From contig JAEZYO010000129.1 of the NCBI GenBank assembly GCA_023419055.1, positions 1-9,514 on the forward strand: a stretch of DNA of 9,514 nucleotides, written 5' to 3'. Position 1 is the stretch's first letter; the number at the start of each line of letters is the position of its first letter. The notes below the pieces were generated by a model. The model saw only the letters and a list, made by a program, of their open reading frames with translations, was not told the DNA's origin and did not search any database. The position numbers and the translations under genes are program-made. The stretch is from Pseudomonadota bacterium (lineage in GTDB: Bacteria > Myxococcota > Polyangia > Polyangiales > Polyangiaceae). Of this stretch, positions 5,706 through 9,514 are shown in pieces.

Positions 5706-7139
5706 ATGAACGGTCACGCGATTTACCACGACGACTTCCTGCTCGAGGGCGAGCTCGCCAAGCGCCTTTATCACGAGCACGCGGCGCCTCAGCCGATCAT
5801 CGATTATCACTGCCACCTGCCGCCCGATCGGATCGCGACTGACCACCGCTTCTCCACGCTGACGGAAATCTGGCTCGAAGGCGATCACTACAAGTGGCGC
5901 GCCATGCGCTCGAACGGCGTCGCGGAGCGCTTTTGCACGGGGGACGCGCCCGATTTCGAGAAGTTCCAGGCCTGGGCGCGCACGGTGCCCTTCACGCTGC
6001 GAAACCCGCTCTGGCACTGGACGCACCTCGAGCTCAAGAACCCCTTCGGCGTGACCGATCGCCTGCTCGGCCCCGACACGGCGCGCTCGATCTACGACGA
6101 GTGCAACCAGAAGCTCCGGGAGCTCTCGACGCAGGCGCTCCTCCGCCACTTTCGGGTGATCGCGGTGTGCACCACCGACGACCCGACCGATACGCTCGAG
6201 CACCACGCCGCTTACCGCGCGAGCCCGGGCTCCCGCCACACGCGCATGTTCCCGACTTTTCGGCCCGATCGGGCGCTCGCCGCCGACGACCCCGCCGCTT
6301 TCGTCCCCTGGATCGAGCGACTGGAGGCGGCCTCGGGGCGCTCGATCGCGAGCTACCGCGACTTGCTCGATGCGCTCGAGGCGCGTCACACCGCGTTCCA
6401 CGAGCTCGGGTGCCGCCTCTCCGATCACGGGCTCGAGCGACTCTACTCCGCCGACTACACGAGCGAAGAGGTCGACGGAGCCTTCGTCCGCGCTCGCCGC
6501 GGCCAGACGCTCGACCCGATCCAGACCGCGAAATACCGCGCAGCGCTGCTGCACGATCTCGCCCTCCTCGACCACGCTCGCGGCTGGACCCAGCAGTTTC
6601 ACCTGGGCGCGATGCGCGGCAACAACACGCGCCAGCTGCGCCGCCTCGGCCCCGACACGGGCTTCGACTCGATCGGCGACGAGCACCAGGCCCGCCCGCT
6701 CGCGCGCTTCCTCGACGGGCTCGATCAAAAAGAGAAGCTGGCGAAGACCATCCTCTACAACTTGAATCCGGCGGATAACGAGGTCATGGCCACCATGATC
6801 GGCAACTTCCAGGACGGCAGCGTGCCCGGCAAGATGCAGTGGGGCAGCGCCTGGTGGTTCCTCGATCAGCTCGACGGGATGAAGAAGCAGCTCGACGCGC
6901 TCTCGAACCTGGGCCTGCTCTCGCGCTTCGTCGGCATGTTGACCGACTCGCGCAGCTTTCTCTCGTACTCGCGCCACGAGTACTTCCGGCGCCTGCTCTG
7001 CAACCTGCTCGGTGAAGACGCGCGCCGCGGGTTGATTCCCGCCGACGAGGAGCTGCTCGGCGGCATGGTGCGGGCGATCTGCTTCGAGAACGCGCGTGAC
7101 TATTTCGGGCTGGATTTGCCCGGTCTTCTCGATAGTTGA
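5706..7139 (+). CDS. uxaC: Uronate isomerase (glucuronate isomerase)
   Basis: UxaC interconverts D-glucuronate with D-fructuronate and D-galacturonate with D-tagaturonate, the first step of hexuronate catabolism in the cytoplasm. The 477-residue product is close to the usual family length of about 470. It is a divergent member of the amidohydrolase fold. IIDYHCHLPP near the N-terminus supplies the metal-binding His35 and His37. Family blocks follow: the NPLWHWTHLELKNPFG segment, VCTTDDPTD, TFRPD, QFHLGAMRGNN, and the C-terminal SWRHEYFRR-like segment, here YSRHEYFRRLLCNLLG. All expected regions are present with no frameshift. It lies 56 bases after speD, with its own strong ribosome binding site. 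None of the usual partner genes (uxuA, uxuB, uxaA, uxaB or kdg genes) is visible here, so its pathway must be completed elsewhere. Confidence 0.97.
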   Translation: MNGHAIYHDDFLLEGELAKRLYHEHAAPQPIIDYHCHLPPDRIATDHRFSTLTEIWLEGDHYKWRAMRSNGVAERFCTGDAPDFEKFQAWARTVPFTLRNPLWHWTHLELKNPFGVTDRLLGPDTARSIYDECNQKLRELSTQALLRHFRVIAVCTTDDPTDTLEHHAAYRASPGSRHTRMFPTFRPDRALAADDPAAFVPWIERLEAASGRSIASYRDLLDALEARHTAFHELGCRLSDHGLERLYSADYTSEEVDGAFVRARRGQTLDPIQTAKYRAALLHDLALLDHARGWTQQFHLGAMRGNNTRQLRRLGPDTGFDSIGDEHQARPLARFLDGLDQKEKLAKTILYNLNPADNEVMATMIGNFQDGSVPGKMQWGSAWWFLDQLDGMKKQLDALSNLGLLSRFVGMLTDSRSFLSYSRHEYFRRLLCNLLGEDARRGLIPADEELLGGMVRAICFENARDYFGLDLPGLLDS

Positions 7140-7249
7140 AGGGCGGCGTCAGACTCGAAGGCGCGAGCTCTCTAGCACGCGCTGGCGTGACTGAGTGTGC
7201 GAAGCGTCGTGTCCTCGCACCTGGTCCCGATTCGTTTTTACCGAAATAG

Positions 7250-7277
7250 CCGTTCGGAACTACGAACGGACTTGACA
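7250..7277 (+). promoter_or_regulatory. Inverted repeat next to a TTGACA hexamer
   Basis: CCGTTCG (7250-7256) and CGAACGG (7263-7269) are perfect inverted copies separated by six bases. Two bases later a consensus -35 hexamer TTGACA occurs (7272-7277). An operator beside a promoter would look like this, but no acceptable -10 box is seen 16-19 bases downstream. The repeat has no T tract, so it is not a standard terminator for uxaC. Confidence 0.3.
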
Positions 7278-7440
7278 CCTTTCGGTGCTCCTCGTGCCTC
7301 AAATCGAAGGTGGTCACGCGATTGCGCTCGAGCGCTTCACGGCTCCTCCTGTGACGCCGTCTTGCGCGAGCTTGGCTCGAAAACTCGGACAGCGGCTCGA
7401 AACGCACTCACGCGAGCAATGTCGAGCACGAAAATCGTGA

Positions 7441-7455
7441 TGATAGACTGCCGCC
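7441..7455 (+). promoter_or_regulatory. Candidate extended -10 element for a leaderless HNH mRNA
   Basis: TGA-TAGACT (7441-7449) fits an extended -10 pattern, with four of six bases matching TATAAT. The ATG at 7456 begins exactly six bases after the hexamer, the same spacing as at the lipoprotein gene at 336. There is no Shine-Dalgarno sequence in between (GCCGCC) and no good -35 box. A transcript starting at the A of the ATG would be leaderless; this is inferred from spacing. Confidence 0.38.
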
Positions 7456-8739
7456 ATGAATCATGTGGGGACTGGTTCTGGGGATTCCGAATGGGTAAAG
7501 GCACACACGGAGCTCACCGAGCTCGCTCGGCGTCGCGCGGCCCTCGACTGGGAAGAAGGGACGGCGCTGCTGCGCGCGTTTCGAAGTGGTGCTCACCGGC
7601 ACCTCGGCCATGCGAGCTTCAATGAGTACGTCGAGCGGCTCTTTGGCTACAAGCCGCGCGCCACCGAGGAGAGGCTCCGCGCGGCGCAGGCTCTCGAGAG
7701 CCTACCCGAGATGAACCGAGCACTCCGAGACGGCGAGCTCAGCTGGTCGGCGGCTCGTGAGCTCACGCGCGTGGCGACCCCGAACACCGAACGCGACTGG
7801 CTCCGAGCGACGCAGGGTAAGACCGTCCGCCAGGTCGAGAAGCTGGTTTCCGGCAGAAATCCTGGTGATCGACCCGGTGATCCGGTGCGTCCGGAAGCGC
7901 GCCGCCACGTCCTCCATTTCGACGTCAGCGCCGAGACGTTCGCGACCTTTCGCGAAGCCGTGGCCCACTTGCGGAGAAAGAGCGAGCAGCCACTCGACGA
8001 CGATGCGCTCCTCCTCATGATGGCGCGCGAGATCTTGCAGGGACCGTCGGACGAAGGGCGAGCGAGTTACCAGCTGGCGATCACGACCTGTGAGCGCTGC
8101 GCACAGGGATTCCAACACGGCGCAGGCGAGCTCTTGCCGATCGAGCCGGAGATCTTGAAGATGGCGGAGTGCGACGCGCAGAGCCTGGGTGACGTGTCGG
8201 CGTCGGAGCGCCCCCACGTGGGCGATCGAGCCACTCGATCGATCCCACCGGCGGTGCGTCGTCGGGTACTGCGCCGCGATCATCGCCGCTGCGTCGTGCC
8301 GGGCTGTTGCCATGGAACCTTTCTCGACGTCCATCACCTGAGGGCGCGTTCAGAAGCTGGGACTCACGACGTCGATAACCTGGCGACGCTCTGCGCCGCT
8401 CATCATCGAGCGCTCCATCTTGGTCAGCTCACGATCGAAGGCACACCGTCCTCTGGGCTGGAGTTCCGCCACGCCGACGGCTCGAAGTACGGGAGCGCGC
8501 CGGACGCGGCTCGTATCGATGCGGTCCAGAAGGTCTTCCTGGCTCTTACCAGTCAGGGCTTCAGCGAAAAACAGGCTCGAGAAGCGCTCGCGCAGGTACC
8601 GACCGACGCGAATGCCAAGACGTGCGAACAGGTCCTCAGAGCTTCACTGCTCTGGTTGACCCGGAAGCCCCTTCGCCAATCGGTCGGACAAGCTCGAAAA
8701 GGTCCAGCGCACCCTTGGGGTGACGGCGCGAAGGCGTGA
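7456..8739 (+). CDS. HNH endonuclease-like protein of the DUF222-associated type with a RuvA-III-like tail
   Basis: The 427-residue protein has a long helical N-terminal region (about 1-230). The zinc-bound HNH domain follows: Cys279 and Cys284 (CVVPGC), the His-His pair 293-294 (LDVHHLR), Asn308, and LCAAHHRALH with Cys313, His316 and His317. These are the ligands and catalytic His/Asn of an intact HNH nuclease. The phrase PPAVRRRVLRRDHRRC before the domain is typical of proteins found in many copies in myxobacterial and actinobacterial genomes. Residues about 356-401 (VFLALTSQGFSEKQAREAL, then EQVLRASLLWL) resemble the three-helix C-terminal domain of RuvA, a UBA-like fold. The biological role is unknown. 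Proposals include nucleic-acid cleavage linked to mobile DNA or phage defence, but no partner gene is present here. The ATG at 7456 has a -10-like element directly before it instead of a ribosome binding site. Confidence 0.88.
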   Translation: MNHVGTGSGDSEWVKAHTELTELARRRAALDWEEGTALLRAFRSGAHRHLGHASFNEYVERLFGYKPRATEERLRAAQALESLPEMNRALRDGELSWSAARELTRVATPNTERDWLRATQGKTVRQVEKLVSGRNPGDRPGDPVRPEARRHVLHFDVSAETFATFREAVAHLRRKSEQPLDDDALLLMMAREILQGPSDEGRASYQLAITTCERCAQGFQHGAGELLPIEPEILKMAECDAQSLGDVSASERPHVGDRATRSIPPAVRRRVLRRDHRRCVVPGCCHGTFLDVHHLRARSEAGTHDVDNLATLCAAHHRALHLGQLTIEGTPSSGLEFRHADGSKYGSAPDAARIDAVQKVFLALTSQGFSEKQAREALAQVPTDANAKTCEQVLRASLLWLTRKPLRQSVGQARKGPAHPWGDGAKA

Positions 8740-8817
8740 CGGGCGCGAGGGCGAGCTAGCCAGCGGCGGGGCTTGAAGGCGAGTCAGCGGAGCGGCTGTT
8801 TCGATTCCTTGAAGTGA

Positions 8818-8863
8818 TGGACTCTAGCGAATGCGGAGGTAGGTCGACGTTCGCTAAAGTCCA
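8818..8863. repeat. 14-bp inverted repeat between two converging genes
   Basis: The arm at 8818-8831 (TGGACTCTAGCGAA) and the arm at 8850-8863 (TTCGCTAAAGTCCA) are inverted copies with a single mismatch, separated by 18 bases. It lies between the ends of the HNH gene (+) and the glutathione S-transferase gene (-), where a two-way terminator would be useful, but neither side has a T tract. It could also be a protein-binding site or the remains of a tiny mobile repeat. Confidence 0.6.
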
Positions 8864-8896
8864 CCGATCTTCGATGGAGAAGGCACCTCGGGAACG

Positions 8897-9514
8897 CTAC
8901 CCAGCCGCTGACGCCGGCCGCGGCTTCTCCAGGAACACTCGCGCGCTCGGCCGCTCGAACGTCGCGTCCACGTAGCGCTCGAGGAACGCGGGCATCAAGT
9001 CGCCGTTGCGCCGCAAGCGGCCGAGCATGAAGGCGAGATCGGCGTCGGCGATGCTCCACTCCGAGAAGAGCGTGGCGCGCGCGCCGTCGTCGAGCAGCAG
9101 GGCGGCGATGCGAAACAAGCGCTCCACGTCCTTTTGCCCGCCGTCGCTGAGCGGCTCGCGAGCGCGCTCGAAGAACATGCTCTCGGTCGAGCGATCGCGG
9201 CGCAAATTCATCAGATCGGAGCGCAGCCAGCCGAGCACCTGCCGCGCGCGGGCTCGCTCGCGCACGTCCGCCGGCAACAGGCGGCGGTACTGCGGGGCAG
9301 GGAAGGCCTCGTCCAGGTACTCCACGATCGCCACCGATTCGCCGAGCACGAAGCCGTCATGATCGATGGCGGGCACGCGCCCGGTGACCGACTGGGAGCG
9401 GAACGGCTCGCTGCGGTGCTCACCGTGGCTCAGGTGGAAGGTGCGCACCTGGTACTCGAGCCCCTTTTCCTCGAGCGCCACGAGGGCCGTGAAGACGAAG
9501 GGGCTATCCCAGAG
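8897..9514 (-). CDS. yfcF: YfcF-like glutathione S-transferase (start just beyond window)
   Basis: The gene reads leftwards from the right edge to a TAG at 8899-8897, with 205 residues visible. E. coli YfcF is about 214 residues, so only a few N-terminal codons are missing. The visible start (LWDSPFVFTALVALEEKGL) is the thioredoxin-fold N-terminus. The GTG at 9481 is therefore an internal codon and not the true start. GRVPAIDHDGFVLGESVAI contains the cis-Pro (VPA) and the glutathione-binding Glu-Ser (ES). The all-helical C-terminal half carries family blocks RARARQVLGWLRSDLM and FSEWSIADADLAFML, with the Asp of the N-capping box. The enzyme should conjugate or reduce with glutathione; E. coli YfcF has been linked to peroxide resistance. 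Its direction is opposite to the HNH gene, and no regulation is visible. Confidence 0.93.
   Translation of the reverse strand, partial: LWDSPFVFTALVALEEKGLEYQVRTFHLSHGEHRSEPFRSQSVTGRVPAIDHDGFVLGESVAIVEYLDEAFPAPQYRRLLPADVRERARARQVLGWLRSDLMNLRRDRSTESMFFERAREPLSDGGQKDVERLFRIAALLLDDGARATLFSEWSIADADLAFMLGRLRRNGDLMPAFLERYVDATFERPSARVFLEKPRPASAAG

Larger units (their letters stand above)
7140..7455. other. 316-base intergenic region between uxaC and the HNH gene
   Basis: No conserved coding frame is visible on either strand, and the open frames crossing it are Arg/Ser-rich in the manner of shadow frames. It is slightly richer in A and T than its neighbours. It holds a 7-bp inverted repeat beside a TTGACA hexamer (7250-7277) and, at its right end, a candidate -10 element directly before the HNH start. 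No terminator with a T tract was found after uxaC, and no tRNA or other RNA gene was recognised. Confidence 0.6.

Noticed and set aside
5625..6977. A 450-codon open frame on the minus strand opposite uxaC
   Set aside because: It is fully antisense to uxaC, which has an excellent family match and ribosome binding site; the composition is that of a shadow frame.
8740..8896. A possible small gene between the HNH and glutathione S-transferase genes
   Set aside because: No start with a ribosome binding site and no convincing frame was found; the inverted repeat is the only structure.

Overview
The window is very GC-rich chromosomal DNA. G or C dominates third codon positions, there are lipobox-type lipoproteins, a glycine/serine low-complexity tail and an HNH protein of the multi-copy DUF222-associated sort. 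Together these suggest a large-genome member of the Myxococcota (Polyangia-like). That is an inference from style and gene content; no rRNA or tRNA is present to confirm it.

Layout. Bases 2-232 are the 3' end of a gene encoding a Gly-rich repeat tail, closed by a clear intrinsic terminator (282-312). An uncharacterised lipoprotein with a duplicated cysteine pattern follows (336-1124), then a histidine phosphatase (1139-1801). Seven bases after that starts a bacterial XPB-like DNA helicase (1809-3179). Its usual partner, a DUF790/Bax1-type nuclease (4026-5252), lies about 850 bases further on. Between them are a decayed IS630-family transposase fragment (about 3294-3597, + strand) and a probable degraded lipoprotein gene on the minus strand (3954 to about 3600). 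Thirteen bases after the nuclease comes speD (S-adenosylmethionine decarboxylase, 5266-5649), then uxaC (uronate isomerase, 5706-7139). A 316-base non-coding gap precedes an HNH endonuclease-like gene (7456-8739). Facing it is a YfcF-type glutathione S-transferase on the minus strand, whose first few codons lie beyond the right edge.

How the genes work together. The helicase and nuclease are expected to form an XPB-Bax1 DNA unwinding and cutting complex, probably for DNA repair, and are the most interesting pair here. Their separation by transposon debris is the most unusual structural feature. SpeD feeds aminopropyl groups to spermidine synthesis, and UxaC opens hexuronate catabolism. These two are metabolic neighbours by position only, and no pathway partners are visible. 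No phage, CRISPR array or complete mobile element is seen. I found no convincing wholly new system; the better leads are the six-cysteine lipoprotein, the RuvA-III-like tail on the HNH protein, the split XPB-Bax1 pair and two start codons with leaderless-type promoters.
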